From assembly GCF_003046175.1 (NCBI RefSeq), contig NZ_PZZM01000001.1, positions 1,125,001 through 1,189,000 on the forward strand: 64,000 bases of DNA, in the 5' to 3' direction. The notes beneath the pieces were generated by a model. It was not told where the DNA came from. It was given only the letters and a program-made list of their open reading frames with translations, and did not search any database. A program made the position numbers and the translations under genes. The stretch is from Bosea sp. 124. Its GTDB lineage: Bacteria; Pseudomonadota; Alphaproteobacteria; Rhizobiales; Beijerinckiaceae. Shown in pieces: positions 1-8,248 of the stretch. Within the stretch, counting starts at the first letter, position 1; each line of letters begins with the position of its first letter.

Positions 1-96
1 GATCGCTCGAAATCGATTAGCGACCTGGCGTCGGCCGCCGTCGCAGCGTTCAAGAGGCAGCACGGAAAAGATGGAGATTGTTCATCTTCCACCTGA
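1..96 (+). CDS. Possible 3' end of an upstream gene (partial)
   Basis: Frame 1 is open from the first base to a TGA at 94-96. It encodes a short tail with an amphipathic stretch (ISDLASAAVAAFKRQHGK) that looks more like a helix than random GC-rich translation. No start is in the window and no family can be named. It would overlap the TTG start of the next gene by about 19 bases. It could equally be chance. Confidence 0.3.
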   Translation, partial: DRSKSISDLASAAVAAFKRQHGKDGDCSSST

Positions 97-1202
97 TCCT
101 TGCAACTCCAAGCCTATTTGTCCTCGCTCGCTGGCTCTGGCCGTTATCGCTGCCATGGTGGGGAGCGGGCCCAATCGCGCTGCTGCTGATCTTCGTGTCG
201 CAGTATCACTACTGGAGCCGGCTTTCGTCGGGCTCGGTTTTTGCGCCCGAGTTTCCTCGACCCGTCGTCATTCTGTTCAACTGGGCTTTTGGCACCATCG
301 CGCTGCTCGCCGTTCTGCAGTTCCTGCTCGACCTCGGCACGCTGACGACCATGGTGGCGCGGCTGAGCATAGTCGCCGTACCGGACGTCGTTCGTTATGC
401 GATCGCTGGCTTGGCCGCGCTTGTCGCTGCCTTCGGCGTTGCCAGCGCTCTACGTGTGCCACCCGTCAAGGACATCGAGGTTGCTATCCGCAACCTGCCG
501 CCCGAGTTCGAGGGATATCTGCTGCTTCAATTGACGGATTTGCACATCAGCCGCCTGTTTCCAGAAAACTGGGCAAGGCACGTGGTCGATCGAGCAAACG
601 CGTCCGCCGTCGACCTCATCGTCGTGACCGGGGACTTCATCGACGGCTCGCTGGCGATGCGTACTGCCGACGTCGAGCCCTTGCGCGATCTGCGTGCGCC
701 AGACGGCGTCTACGCTATCCCAGGCAACCACGAATACTTCTTCGACTACGCGGCGTGGATGCGCCATCTCGCGGGCATGGGGATACACATGCTCGAGAAC
801 GCACATGTCGTTCTGAAGCGTGGTCACGCGGGAATCGTGCTTGCCGGCGTCACGGATGTTTCGGCCCGTTCGCATGGACATCCCGGCCCCGATCTCGCAT
901 CGGCACTGGCTGGTGCGCCGAACGATGCCCCGGTTATCCTGCTCGATCATCAGCCGAGGGGCGCCAAACAGGCTGCCGTGCGCGGCGTCGTGCTCCAGCT
1001 ATCGGGACACACGCATGGGGGGATGACCTTCGGGCTGGACCGGCTCGTCGCCAACGGTAATGGCGGGTTTGTGCGAGGGCGTTATGAAGTTGGTGGGATG
1101 ACGCTTTACGTCAGCAACGGCACCGCGCTGTGGCCAGGATTTGCGCTCAGATTGGGTCGGCCATCGGAGCTCACGCGCATCACGCTTCGCGGCTTGCTTT
1201 GA
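78..1202 (+). CDS. Membrane-anchored metallophosphoesterase (calcineurin-like)
   Basis: A 374-residue protein with about three to four hydrophobic N-terminal segments (roughly residues 1-45, 62-85, 95-125), then a calcineurin-like phosphoesterase domain. All metal-binding blocks are visible: DLH at 154-156, GDFID at 185-189, GNHE at 216-219, a His at 291 (LLDHQP) and GHTH at 310-313. This is the YkuE-like layout of a membrane enzyme hydrolysing phosphoesters with a dinuclear metal centre; the substrate is unknown. The only plausible start in frame is TTG, with a GGAG almost touching it, so the start is uncertain. It lies on the left side of the tRNA-type attachment scar and may belong to different DNA from what follows. 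Confidence 0.85.
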   Translation: MFIFHLILATPSLFVLARWLWPLSLPWWGAGPIALLLIFVSQYHYWSRLSSGSVFAPEFPRPVVILFNWAFGTIALLAVLQFLLDLGTLTTMVARLSIVAVPDVVRYAIAGLAALVAAFGVASALRVPPVKDIEVAIRNLPPEFEGYLLLQLTDLHISRLFPENWARHVVDRANASAVDLIVVTGDFIDGSLAMRTADVEPLRDLRAPDGVYAIPGNHEYFFDYAAWMRHLAGMGIHMLENAHVVLKRGHAGIVLAGVTDVSARSHGHPGPDLASALAGAPNDAPVILLDHQPRGAKQAAVRGVVLQLSGHTHGGMTFGLDRLVANGNGGFVRGRYEVGGMTLYVSNGTALWPGFALRLGRPSELTRITLRGLL

Positions 1203-1458
1203 CATAGCGGGAGCACGCGAATCCCCAGGATCGCCGACGCGGTCTGCCTAGAACATGCGACGCTCGGCAGCCCGGCCAAGCACGCGTAGCCCTTCCATTT
1301 GAGACCGACATTAGCGCATCCGGGTGACTTCTTGGAACTGGATTTCGAGCCCGTCTGTGCTATCAATTGCTGACGTTCGGCATTACCACTTCGCTTTGAC
1401 ACCCACCCACTGCGGACATCATAAAACGCGTTTAATTTCAATGCCTAGCAGCCCACGA

Positions 1459-1487
1459 TGGAGGTTCGAGTCCTCTCCTGGGCACCA
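1459..1487 (+). other. tRNA-Leu-like 3' end: probable att site
   Basis: The segment folds as the 3' end of a tRNA. A T-stem GGAGG (1460-1464) pairs with CCTCT (1472-1476) around the 7-base loop TTCGAGT, which fits the T-loop consensus. Then comes the 3' acceptor strand CCTGGGC (1477-1483), discriminator A and an encoded CCA (1485-1487). No D-arm, anticodon arm or 5' acceptor (expected GCCCAGG) lies upstream, so this is a fragment. The acceptor and T-arm resemble alphaproteobacterial tRNA-Leu genes. Duplicated tRNA 3' ends are the classic footprint of tyrosine-recombinase integration, and an integrase remnant lies about 130 bases away. Confidence 0.7.
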
Positions 1488-1612
1488 CTCAGCTACCAGA
1501 GTGGTGGTTTGTCAGAGCCTTATCTGGCATCAATGGCTTGACCGAGCCCGAGTGATACAACCGGGTGGGCCAGATGGTTCTTTTGATGTCGCGTCCGCGC
1601 GGACACCCCTAA

Positions 1613-1846
1613 GCTGACGTCCAACAGTTCCGCAAGACCATGCCGGCGGTTCTGCGCGCTCTCGTCGGCAAGGGCGAAGTGATTCGATCCCTGAGCGTCA
1701 AGGACCGGGCTGAAGCCAAGCGACTTCATGCCAAGGTCGCGACCGAGGTCGCGCGGCATTGGCTCGCTCTCGGGTCCCGGCGCAGCGCCCGAGTGCCAAA
1801 CGGCACGCAATGCTGCCCCCCGGTCGGCGCCCAGTATCGCCCCTGA
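1613..1846 (+). pseudogene. Tyrosine-recombinase (phage-type integrase) N-terminal remnant
   Basis: Open after a TAA at 1610-1612. The translation carries the N-terminal signature of phage/island integrases of Rhizobiales: a FRKTMPAVLRALVGKGEVIRSL block followed, after SVKD, by AEAKRLHAKVATEV, i.e. the strand-strand-helix arm-type DNA-binding region. Resemblance is lost at about 1785 and the frame stops at 1846. The core-binding domain and catalytic Arg/His/Tyr domain are absent and were not found in the other frames before 1975. It is therefore a decayed fragment. Its place just downstream of a tRNA-type att site is where an integrase gene is expected. Confidence 0.7.
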
Positions 1847-1972
1847 TGAGCTGAGGCGTTCAGCCGACGGCGGAGCGGAGCGGGTATGGCTTGCCGCAGC
1901 CGCACGGGCTGTGGGGCGTAGGGGCGCCTTGCTCCGAGCCCGCAGGAGTCGACGGGGCTCTCAGCAGCCCTG

Positions 1973-1998
1973 GCTCAACGGCCAAAAAGCCGTTGAGC
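1973..1998 (-). terminator. Hairpin across the anti-sigma stop codon
   Basis: Perfect 10-bp inverted repeat GCTCAACGGC (1973-1982) and GCCGTTGAGC (1989-1998) with a 6-base loop (TTTTTG on the minus strand). It encodes the last residues and part of the stop codon of the anti-sigma gene, the last gene of its operon. No T-run follows on the minus strand, so an intrinsic terminator is possible but not proven. Confidence 0.4.
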
Positions 1999-2736
1999 GG
2001 TGCGCTGCACGTAAGGGGACGCCGATGATCCCAGAACCGCATAGCCCAGTTCGCCGGTGAACCAGAAATAGGCGGTGACATCACCGTCCTGCCGCGAGCT
2101 CAGAGCCGCTTCGCGCGCACTGGCCAGCGTCTTGACATAAACCGCGATCCGCTCGCCCGTCGGATCGACGTAGACGAACATGCCGCCCGGCCCCTCGTCG
2201 CTGGTGAGAAGCCGCCCGCCGCGGAAGGCCAGGCCGATGCCCGAGAGGTCCGGCACGGCGATTTCGTGCCGGAGATGCTGCGAGATCATCTGCCTCAGAA
2301 CCGCGGCCTGGGCCGCCGGAAACTCGACCGCCTGTCCAGCCTCCCCTGCGAAGGCGCGAAACGCCACCACGGCATCGGTCATCTGTGGTCGCGCCGCTAC
2401 CCGGACGGGCTCCTGCCGGAACAGCACCGCGCCAGCGACGCCACCGACGGCAAACAGGCAGAAGCCGGCGGCCAGTTGCCGATAGCGCGAGCGCGTCAGA
2501 ACCGCGCGCCGCTTCCGGATCTCGGACAGCCGCGAGGATGCGGGAATTGGTTCCGGGGGGCGACGCTGGGCAGCCGCCCGCAAGGCTCGGGTGTCTACCC
2601 GGTACTGCTCGGCGCGGCCTTTCAGTTCAGGCTCCGATGCGAGGAAGGCTTCCACCTCACGCTGCCGGTCGGGTTCGAGGCGGCCGTCGATATAAGCCTG
2701 GATGTCATCGTCGCCGATGGGACCTGCACGGGACAT
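1975..2736 (-). CDS. Membrane-spanning anti-sigma factor
   Basis: 253 residues. The N-terminus (DDDIQAYIDGRL followed by a helix-rich stretch) is the cytoplasmic sigma-binding module typical of single-pass anti-sigma factors. A transmembrane helix lies at about residues 85-105 (LAAGFCLFAVGGVAGAVLF), followed by a periplasmic sensor-like domain. No HxxxCxxC zinc motif is visible, so it is not the ZAS type. The ATG overlaps the sigma factor's TGA (TGATG); a GTG three bases earlier is an alternative start. By family knowledge it sequesters the partner sigma factor at the membrane until an envelope signal releases it; the signal is unknown. Confidence 0.85.
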   Translation of the reverse strand: MSRAGPIGDDDIQAYIDGRLEPDRQREVEAFLASEPELKGRAEQYRVDTRALRAAAQRRPPEPIPASSRLSEIRKRRAVLTRSRYRQLAAGFCLFAVGGVAGAVLFRQEPVRVAARPQMTDAVVAFRAFAGEAGQAVEFPAAQAAVLRQMISQHLRHEIAVPDLSGIGLAFRGGRLLTSDEGPGGMFVYVDPTGERIAVYVKTLASAREAALSSRQDGDVTAYFWFTGELGYAVLGSSASPYVQRTAQRLFGR

Positions 2737-3251
2737 CACTTCAGTCTCCTGAACGTGGTGACGTTGCTACCCTCGAGTTCGGCGCGCAGCCGCTCGCGGG
2801 CGCGGCTCAGGCGCGACATCACGGTTCCGATCGGGACTTCGGTCACCCTGGCGACCTCCTCGTAGGTCAAGTCTTCCACCGCGACCAGCTGGAGGGCGAT
2901 GCGCTGGTCCGGCGGCAGCCGTGACAGCGCCATGAGCGCATCGTCGAGATGGATTGCCTGGGTCTGGTCGCCCGAGGGGTCGGGCCGGTCGGGTCCATCC
3001 TCATCGACAAAGCGCGCGCGATCACGCTGTCGGCTGCGCGCGCTCGTCCGATGCAGGTTGAACAAGATCTGGAACAGCCAGGCCCTGACGCTACCGGGCT
3101 TTCGCAATTGCCGCCAGCGCGACAACGCCTGCAGCAGCGTATCCTGGACCAGTTCGTCCGCGTCGTCGACGTTCCGCGCAAGGGAGCGTGCAAACCGCCT
3201 CAGAGCCGGAATCTGGGCTTCGATATCGAGGTCGGACACGCTCCCGAGCAT
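2736..3251 (-). CDS. ECF-type RNA polymerase sigma factor
   Basis: 171 residues, the usual ECF size. Region 2 is seen at about residues 15-60 (DADELVQDTLLQAL, then RAWLFQILFN) and region 4 at about 110-160, with a clear helix-turn-helix (LTYEEVARVTEVPIGTVMSRLSRARERL cut around positions 130-157). There is no region 1 or 3. The ATG at 3251 follows a GGGGG stretch and lies 3 bases after the DUF305 stop. A longer in-frame extension upstream is rejected because it runs through DUF305 coding sequence. It is co-transcribed with its anti-sigma partner and probably autoregulates the operon. Confidence 0.92.
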   Translation of the reverse strand: MLGSVSDLDIEAQIPALRRFARSLARNVDDADELVQDTLLQALSRWRQLRKPGSVRAWLFQILFNLHRTSARSRQRDRARFVDEDGPDRPDPSGDQTQAIHLDDALMALSRLPPDQRIALQLVAVEDLTYEEVARVTEVPIGTVMSRLSRARERLRAELEGSNVTTFRRLK

Positions 3252-3253
3252 GA

Positions 3254-3730
3254 TCACGGCCCCCGGTTGCCGGTGAGGGAGGGATAGTCCTCCACGCCGT
3301 TCCTGAGCGCTTCGAGGCGGCCGCGCATGCCCTGCATTTCGGTCTGCTGCCCGGCCAGGATGGTCTGTGCGATCTCCCGGACGAGCGGGTCGCGCCCATC
3401 GCGCAGCACGAGCCGCGCCATCTCGACCGCGCCCCAATGGTGCGGGACCATCATGGCGAGGAAATCGATGTCGGGATTGCCGGATGGCGGGTCGGCGTGC
3501 ATGTCCTGCATCATCGTCTCCATGCCGACGTGCATTTCCTGGACGAAGCCGTCGTAGTTCAGCGTGGCAGGAGGGCGGACGCCAGCGGAAGTTGGGCCTG
3601 CCGGGCCGCGCGCCGCCCCGGGAGGGGCTCCGTGCCGGCCGTGGTCATGATGGGCAGCCTGTCCGGTGTGCTGGGCAGGCACCGGCCCGTCCATGATCCG
3701 CGACACCAATGCCTTTGGTGAGAAACGCAT
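3254..3730 (-). CDS. DUF305 family (CopM-like) exported protein
   Basis: 158 residues from the ATG at 3730, chosen because AGAGGAG lies 8 bases upstream; a GTG at 3748 overlapping the previous stop is the alternative. The N-terminal half is His/Pro/Gly rich. The C-terminal half is the ferritin-like DUF305 domain with the diagnostic HVGMETMMQDM and MMVPHHWGAVEMA blocks. DUF305 proteins are four-helix periplasmic proteins, some of which bind copper or silver through Met/His. The N-terminus lacks an obvious classical signal peptide, so export is inferred. Confidence 0.88.
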   Translation of the reverse strand: MRFSPKALVSRIMDGPVPAQHTGQAAHHDHGRHGAPPGAARGPAGPTSAGVRPPATLNYDGFVQEMHVGMETMMQDMHADPPSGNPDIDFLAMMVPHHWGAVEMARLVLRDGRDPLVREIAQTILAGQQTEMQGMRGRLEALRNGVEDYPSLTGNRGP

Positions 3731-3744
3731 CGTCCGAACTCCTC

Positions 3745-5133
3745 TCACGCCGTCGCACTGCGTGCGCCGGGGCGCACATAGACGAGATTGATCGACTTCT
3801 TGTTGCGCAGCTTGCCAGACGGCAGATCGAGGGTGCCAAGCGGAATCTGCTTCAAGAAGCGCGGGCGCAGCGGCTCGCTGACATCGAACACGCTGCAGAT
3901 CGTCTGCCCGGCATTGGGCGAATTGGGCAACTCGTCCAGTTCATGGGCGACGTAGAGCTTCGTGTTGGACGGGTCGGTCCAGATTCCGTGCGCCTCGCGA
4001 CCATGGCTGAAGAAATGGCCGACGACGCGACGGTGGCCGGGAGGCGCGGACCTGTCGATGATGGCGATCCGGCTGGCGGCCCGCCCCTCCGGCCCGTCAT
4101 CGTCGACCCGGGCGAAGGTGGCGTAGACGACATTGCCGCGCCCGTTGCGCACGAACTCGACATGGTTGGGGCGCGCCCGATCGCCGAGCGCCAGATGATC
4201 GAGGAGCTTGTGCTCCGCGCCCGCGTCATAGACCGAGAGGCCATCGGCGAGCTTCTGCGACATCCAGAACTCACCCCCATCGGGACTCATCTTCAGGAAC
4301 GGCGCGAAGCCGAAGCGATCCTGCGCCGAGGTGTCGATCGTCGTCTTGCGTTCCGTCGTGGAAAAGCCCTGCGCGTCATATTTGACGTTGAGCACGTCGA
4401 TGCGCGACATCTTCTGCGAGATCACGAAAGCGGTCTCGCCACCGGCCGAAAACCAGACCATCGCCGGGCCGGCCAGGACGGGAATGAAACGGCGGATCGC
4501 GGTGCCGCGCGGAACTTCGCCCGCCGACTCGGCCATGGCGCGCTGGACATCGATCACCGCGAGCCTGTTCTCGCCGCGGAGGGCGATCCAGATCTCCTTG
4601 CCGTTCCGGGTGAAGGTGGGCTCGTGCGGCTCGCGGCCGACCAGGATGCCGGACGTCAGGGACTCTGCGGTCGTCGTCGGGCCCGACTGCAGGTTCGGCT
4701 GGTTGCCGATGACCTTCAGCGTCACCGCATCGACGAGATAGAGGTTGCTCGTGCCGCGTCCGGCCGTCGCAAAAATACGCGAGTCCGGCGAGGGGACGCA
4801 GCCATGGATCGAGATCGCACCATGGTAAAGCGGCTTCTGGATCATCTCGCCATGGGTCGGGGTGACATTGCCCGTCACAAAGCGGAAGGGAGGTCGCTGA
4901 TCCTCGTCGAAGCTGGTCAGGTTGACGGTCGACAACACCTCGTCCGACATCGGATCGATGACGCTCAGGGTGTTGGAGTCTTCGTTGGTGATGAAAACGC
5001 GGTCGCCCGCGCGCGGCCCCGACGGCACAGCGGGCGTCTGCGCGCGCGCCGCGGTCGAACCGAGGGCGACGATGGCGGCGGTCGCCTGGATCATGGCTCG
5101 GCGGCTGGGGTCATTGGCACGTCTGCTCGACAT
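3745..5133 (-). CDS. YncE-like beta-propeller protein, Tat-exported
   Basis: 462 residues from the ATG at 5133, preceded by GGAG with 6-base spacing; an ATG at 5145 lacks a ribosome site. The N-terminus is a Tat signal (SRRAMIQATAAIVALGSTAARA). The mature part has repeated blade motifs such as VFITNEDSNTLSVIDP, FATAGRGTSNLYLVDAVT and KLYVAHELDELPN, typical of YncE/cytochrome-cd1-like seven-bladed propellers. No haem motif is seen. First gene of the operon with DUF305, sigma and anti-sigma genes. The propeller may bind a ligand or redox partner in the periplasm; its exact role is unknown. Confidence 0.85.
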   Translation of the reverse strand: MSSRRANDPSRRAMIQATAAIVALGSTAARAQTPAVPSGPRAGDRVFITNEDSNTLSVIDPMSDEVLSTVNLTSFDEDQRPPFRFVTGNVTPTHGEMIQKPLYHGAISIHGCVPSPDSRIFATAGRGTSNLYLVDAVTLKVIGNQPNLQSGPTTTAESLTSGILVGREPHEPTFTRNGKEIWIALRGENRLAVIDVQRAMAESAGEVPRGTAIRRFIPVLAGPAMVWFSAGGETAFVISQKMSRIDVLNVKYDAQGFSTTERKTTIDTSAQDRFGFAPFLKMSPDGGEFWMSQKLADGLSVYDAGAEHKLLDHLALGDRARPNHVEFVRNGRGNVVYATFARVDDDGPEGRAASRIAIIDRSAPPGHRRVVGHFFSHGREAHGIWTDPSNTKLYVAHELDELPNSPNAGQTICSVFDVSEPLRPRFLKQIPLGTLDLPSGKLRNKKSINLVYVRPGARSATA

Positions 5134-5401
5134 ATCCTGCTCCATGGTTGCAGGAGTGAGATGTGCGCGGTGGTGATCTATTCCGTCGAAATTCCAGGCT
5201 CACGCTTCTGTGAAGCACACCGCCCGGAAGCAGACCGGCCCATCGGCAACATCGTTTTGGCTGAACGCGCGACGTCGCGGTTCATCCGACCGGCCCATCC
5301 GGCGCCGACACGACAGGCAAGGCCAGCCGGCCTTTCGGCTCCCGTCGTTGTCTCTTGATCGCGCCGCATTCGGTGCTATCGAAGAGGAAAGGAGGCCGCC
5401 T
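5134..5401. promoter_or_regulatory. Divergent promoter region between the ECF operon and the DUF2946-like gene
   Basis: 268 bases separate the starts of the YncE-like gene (minus) and the DUF2946-like gene (plus), so promoters for both operons must lie here. GGAAT occurs twice on the minus strand close to the YncE start (within about 5170-5200), which could be part of an ECF -35 element. I could not fix a -10, so no precise promoter is called. Confidence 0.4.
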
Positions 5402-5800
5402 TTGTCCGCTTGGCGTCGCAGCAGAGCATCGAACCGTTGGGTCGCCATCGCCGCGGCCTATCTGCTCGTGCTCCAGGCGGTGTTCGCCGGGCTCGCCTCC
5501 GGCGCCCATGCGGCGGGCATGACGCTCGACCGCTCGCTCGCGATGACGCTCTGCGCACCTGGCGACATGCCGGCCGGATCGTCGTCCGATAATGGCGCGG
5601 CCGGCCATGACCAGATGACCTGCTGCGTGCCGGGTTGCGCCTCCTCCGGCAGCGGCGTGCCTCCTGCAGCGGCCGGCTTTCTTCCCGTCGTCCATCGCGC
5701 CATCGACCTGATCGCGTTTGCCCGGTATCTCGACGCCCCGCATGGCTATGTCGCCGGCCGGTCGCCGGCGAACCCGCGCGCACCTCCCTCCGCAGCCTGA
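5402..5800 (+). CDS. DUF2946-like small Cys-rich exported protein
   Basis: 132 residues from a TTG at 5402, chosen because AAAGGAGG ends 6 bases upstream. It has a positively charged start, a hydrophobic segment (VAIAAAYLLVLQAVFAGLASGAHA) and a mature part with a MTCCVPGC cluster. This is the general plan of DUF2946 proteins, which are often next to copper or metal transport genes. It sits between a DUF305/ECF operon and a metal-chelate ABC importer, which supports a metal-related role by context only. Assignment to DUF2946 rests on layout and the Cys cluster, not on a search. Confidence 0.6.
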   Translation: MSAWRRSRASNRWVAIAAAYLLVLQAVFAGLASGAHAAGMTLDRSLAMTLCAPGDMPAGSSSDNGAAGHDQMTCCVPGCASSGSGVPPAAAGFLPVVHRAIDLIAFARYLDAPHGYVAGRSPANPRAPPSAA

Positions 5801-6080
5801 CCTGACCGCCCGGCGCCCTGCGGGGTGCAGCGGCGTCCTTGCGTCATTCGGAACCCGGCCGGCCCTGCGCTGATCGCCTGCGATCACGCGGTTCGTGCCG
5901 CAGCGCGGATTTCTCGCCTTGCCTCGTCATCCGCCGACGCGCCTCGCGTCGCGCTGCATCGTCGACCGGCCGATGCCTCGCCCGGCCGTGCGACCGCGAT
6001 GCAGTCCGGAGGGCGTCGCCTCCGCGCTCCGAAGCCGATCCAGACCGACAGCCCTCCCGCATCCCTTTCCGGAGACCACC

Positions 6081-7208
6081 ATGCGCCGCCCTCTCCTGTC
6101 CCTGCTCCTGTCCTTGCTCCCGGCCTTCGCCCTTCTGGCCAGTCCGTCCATGGCGCTCGCCGCGCCGACCGACGTCACCGACGCGCTCGGGCGCATAGTC
6201 ACGGTCGAACTGCCGGTGAAGCGCGTCGCGGTGAACTTCAACTTCGAGGAGTTCACTGCCGTCGCCGGCGTCGAGGGCTGGAGCAAGGTCGTCGGCATCT
6301 CGCGCGCGCCCTGGGAGGGTTGGCGGCCGGTGATCTTCGACCGCTACAAGGCGGTGATCCCGAACCTCGCCAGCATGCCCGATATCGGCCATACCGACGA
6401 TGGCAGCTTCAGCGCCGAAAAGATCATCGGCCTGAAGCCCGACGTGCTGCTGCTGTCGGAATGGGCCTACAGGGCGCTGGCGACGCAAGTCGGCCAGATC
6501 GAAGGCGCCGGCATCCCGATCGTGATCATCGACTACAACGCCCAGCTCCTCGAGCGTCACCTCGCCTCGACGCGGGCGCTCGGCAAGGTCATGGGCCGGG
6601 AGGCTCGCGCGGAGGAACTCGCCGGGCTCTACGAGCAGCAATACAACGACGTCCTCGCCCGTGTCGCGAAGGCCAAGGCCGCCGGCGTCAGGCCGAAGAA
6701 GGTCTATGTCGAGCTCGGCCAGGCCGGCGCCGACACCGTCGGCAACACCTATAACGGCACGATGTGGGGCAAGATCATCACCACGCTGGGCGCCGACAAC
6801 ATCGCCACCGGCAAGATCCCCGGCCCCTGGGGGCCGCTCAACGGCGAGGCCGTCATCGCCGAGAACCCCGATCTGATCCTGATGGCCTCGTCCTCCTGGG
6901 TGGGCAGGCCGAGGGCGGTGCGCACCGGCTACGACATCCCGGAAGCCGAGACCCGCGCCAGCCTGAAGCCATACGCCGAACGCGCCGGCTGGGCCGATCT
7001 CAAGGCGATCCGGTCGGGCGACATCAACGCCATCGAGCACGGGCTCGCCCGCACGCTCTATGACTTCGTGGCGATGCAATATATCGGCAAGCGACTCTAT
7101 CCGGAGGCCTTCGCCGACGTCGACCCGGTGGCCTCCTTCAAGGCCTATCACGCGAAATACCTGCCTGTCGGCTACAGCGGCACCTGGATGCTGCCGCTCA
7201 AGCCATGA
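6081..7208 (+). CDS. ABC transporter substrate-binding protein (FecB/BtuF type)
   Basis: 375 residues from the ATG at 6081 with GGAGA just upstream. The signal peptide is MRRPLLSLLLSLLPAFALLA, cleaved near ALAA. The mature protein opens with the family hallmark TDVTDALGRIVTVELPVKRV, and contains GLKPDVLLLS and a helical backbone typical of class III binding proteins for siderophore, haem, cobalamin or other metal chelates. The stop overlaps the permease ATG. Substrate cannot be told from sequence, and I saw no cobalamin riboswitch in the 280-base leader. No TonB-dependent receptor is in the window. Confidence 0.9.
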   Translation: MRRPLLSLLLSLLPAFALLASPSMALAAPTDVTDALGRIVTVELPVKRVAVNFNFEEFTAVAGVEGWSKVVGISRAPWEGWRPVIFDRYKAVIPNLASMPDIGHTDDGSFSAEKIIGLKPDVLLLSEWAYRALATQVGQIEGAGIPIVIIDYNAQLLERHLASTRALGKVMGREARAEELAGLYEQQYNDVLARVAKAKAAGVRPKKVYVELGQAGADTVGNTYNGTMWGKIITTLGADNIATGKIPGPWGPLNGEAVIAENPDLILMASSSWVGRPRAVRTGYDIPEAETRASLKPYAERAGWADLKAIRSGDINAIEHGLARTLYDFVAMQYIGKRLYPEAFADVDPVASFKAYHAKYLPVGYSGTWMLPLKP

Positions 7209-8248
7209 CCGGCTCCGGAATCGTTACCGCGACCTATCGGCGGCTCGCCAGGCGACGCAGGCTCGCGCTCGCGGCTGGGCTCGCCGCTCTTGCAGTCAGC
7301 CTCATTCTCGACGTCGCGACGGGCCCGGCCTTCCTGCCGGTCTTCGCCGTGGCGCGCTCGGTCTTCGGGCTGGCACAGGATCGCACGGTCGATGCGATCG
7401 TCTGGTCGATCCGGCTGCCGGTCGCGCTGATCGCCCTCGTGGTCGGCGCGGCGCTGGGCCTGTCGGGCGCGATCATGCAGACGATCCTGAACAACCCGCT
7501 GGCGTCGAGCTATACGCTCGGGGTTTCGGCCGGGGCGGGGTTCGGCGCGGCGCTGGTCATCGTGCTGGGCGTCGCGCTGCCCGTGCCCGAGGCCTGGGCC
7601 ATTCCGATGATGGCCTTCCTGTTCGCGGGGATCGCCTGCGCCGGTGTCTACGGCATCGGGCAGGCGCGCGAATCAGCGCCCGAGATGCTGGTTCTCGCCG
7701 GCATCGCGCTGCTCTTCCTGTTCCAGGCGCTGCTGGCGCTGCTCCAGTTCATCGCCTCGCCGGAGGCCTTGCAGCAGATCGTGTTCTGGCTCTTCGGCTC
7801 GTTGCAGAAGGCGAGCTGGAGCAAGCTCTGGATCGTCACGGCGGTGCTGATCGCCTGCATCCCGCCCCTGCTCGCGGACGCCTGGCGGCTGACGGCGCTG
7901 AAGCTCGGCGACGAGCGGGCGCGCGGGCTCGGCGTCGACGTCCGGCGCCTGCGGCTGCGCTGCTTTGCGCTGATCTCGGGCCTGACCGGGGTCGCAGTCG
8001 CCTTCGTCGGCACGATCGGCTTCGTCGGGCTGGTCGCGCCGCATGTCGCCCGGATGCTCGTCGGCGAGGACCAGCGCAGCTTCCTGCCGGCCTCGGCGCT
8101 CTACGGGGCGCTGCTGCTCTCGCTTGCCTCGATCGCCAGCAAGACGGTGCTGCCCGGCGCCATCGTGCCGATCGGCATCGTCACCTCGCTGATCGGCGTG
8201 CCGTTCTTCGTCTGGCTGATCTTGCGCAACCGGAGGGCTTTCTGGTGA
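7205..8248 (+). CDS. FecCD-family ABC permease
   Basis: 347 residues, about ten membrane helices. The FecCD signatures are clear: GAALGLSGAIMQTILNNPLA and the coupling region GFVGLVAPHVARMLVG near residue 270. The ATG overlaps the binding-protein stop (ATGA) and the stop overlaps the ATPase GTG, so the three are translationally coupled. It forms the homodimeric channel of the importer in the inner membrane. Confidence 0.95.
   Translation: MTGSGIVTATYRRLARRRRLALAAGLAALAVSLILDVATGPAFLPVFAVARSVFGLAQDRTVDAIVWSIRLPVALIALVVGAALGLSGAIMQTILNNPLASSYTLGVSAGAGFGAALVIVLGVALPVPEAWAIPMMAFLFAGIACAGVYGIGQARESAPEMLVLAGIALLFLFQALLALLQFIASPEALQQIVFWLFGSLQKASWSKLWIVTAVLIACIPPLLADAWRLTALKLGDERARGLGVDVRRLRLRCFALISGLTGVAVAFVGTIGFVGLVAPHVARMLVGEDQRSFLPASALYGALLLSLASIASKTVLPGAIVPIGIVTSLIGVPFFVWLILRNRRAFW

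Larger units (their letters stand above)
1203..1974. other. Gene-poor integration scar
   Basis: This 770-base stretch has no intact gene. It holds the tRNA 3' fragment at 1459-1487 with a following hairpin (arms ACCACTC at 1484-1490 and GAGTGGT at 1499-1505), and an integrase N-terminal remnant at 1613-1846. The part at about 1380-1445 is visibly richer in A and T than the flanking genes. The rest shows nothing I can recognise on either strand. Confidence 0.6.

Noticed and set aside
71..1060. 329-residue frame overlapping the first metallophosphoesterase in another phase
   Set aside because: It begins with a convenient ATG but the translation is Arg/Ala-rich without motifs; the 78-1202 frame has every phosphoesterase block.
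1443..1487. Complete tRNA gene
   Set aside because: Only the T-arm, acceptor 3' strand and CCA are present; no D-arm, anticodon arm or matching 5' acceptor upstream.
3709..5358. 549-residue open frame on the plus strand opposite the YncE-like gene
   Set aside because: Composition is dominated by Arg, Asp, Gly and His with no domain, and the opposite strand has a Tat signal and beta-propeller motifs. It is a GC-rich antisense shadow.
5801..6080. Cobalamin or other riboswitch before the metal-chelate importer
   Set aside because: No B12-box (GCCACTG-type) or other riboswitch core could be recognised in the 280-base leader.
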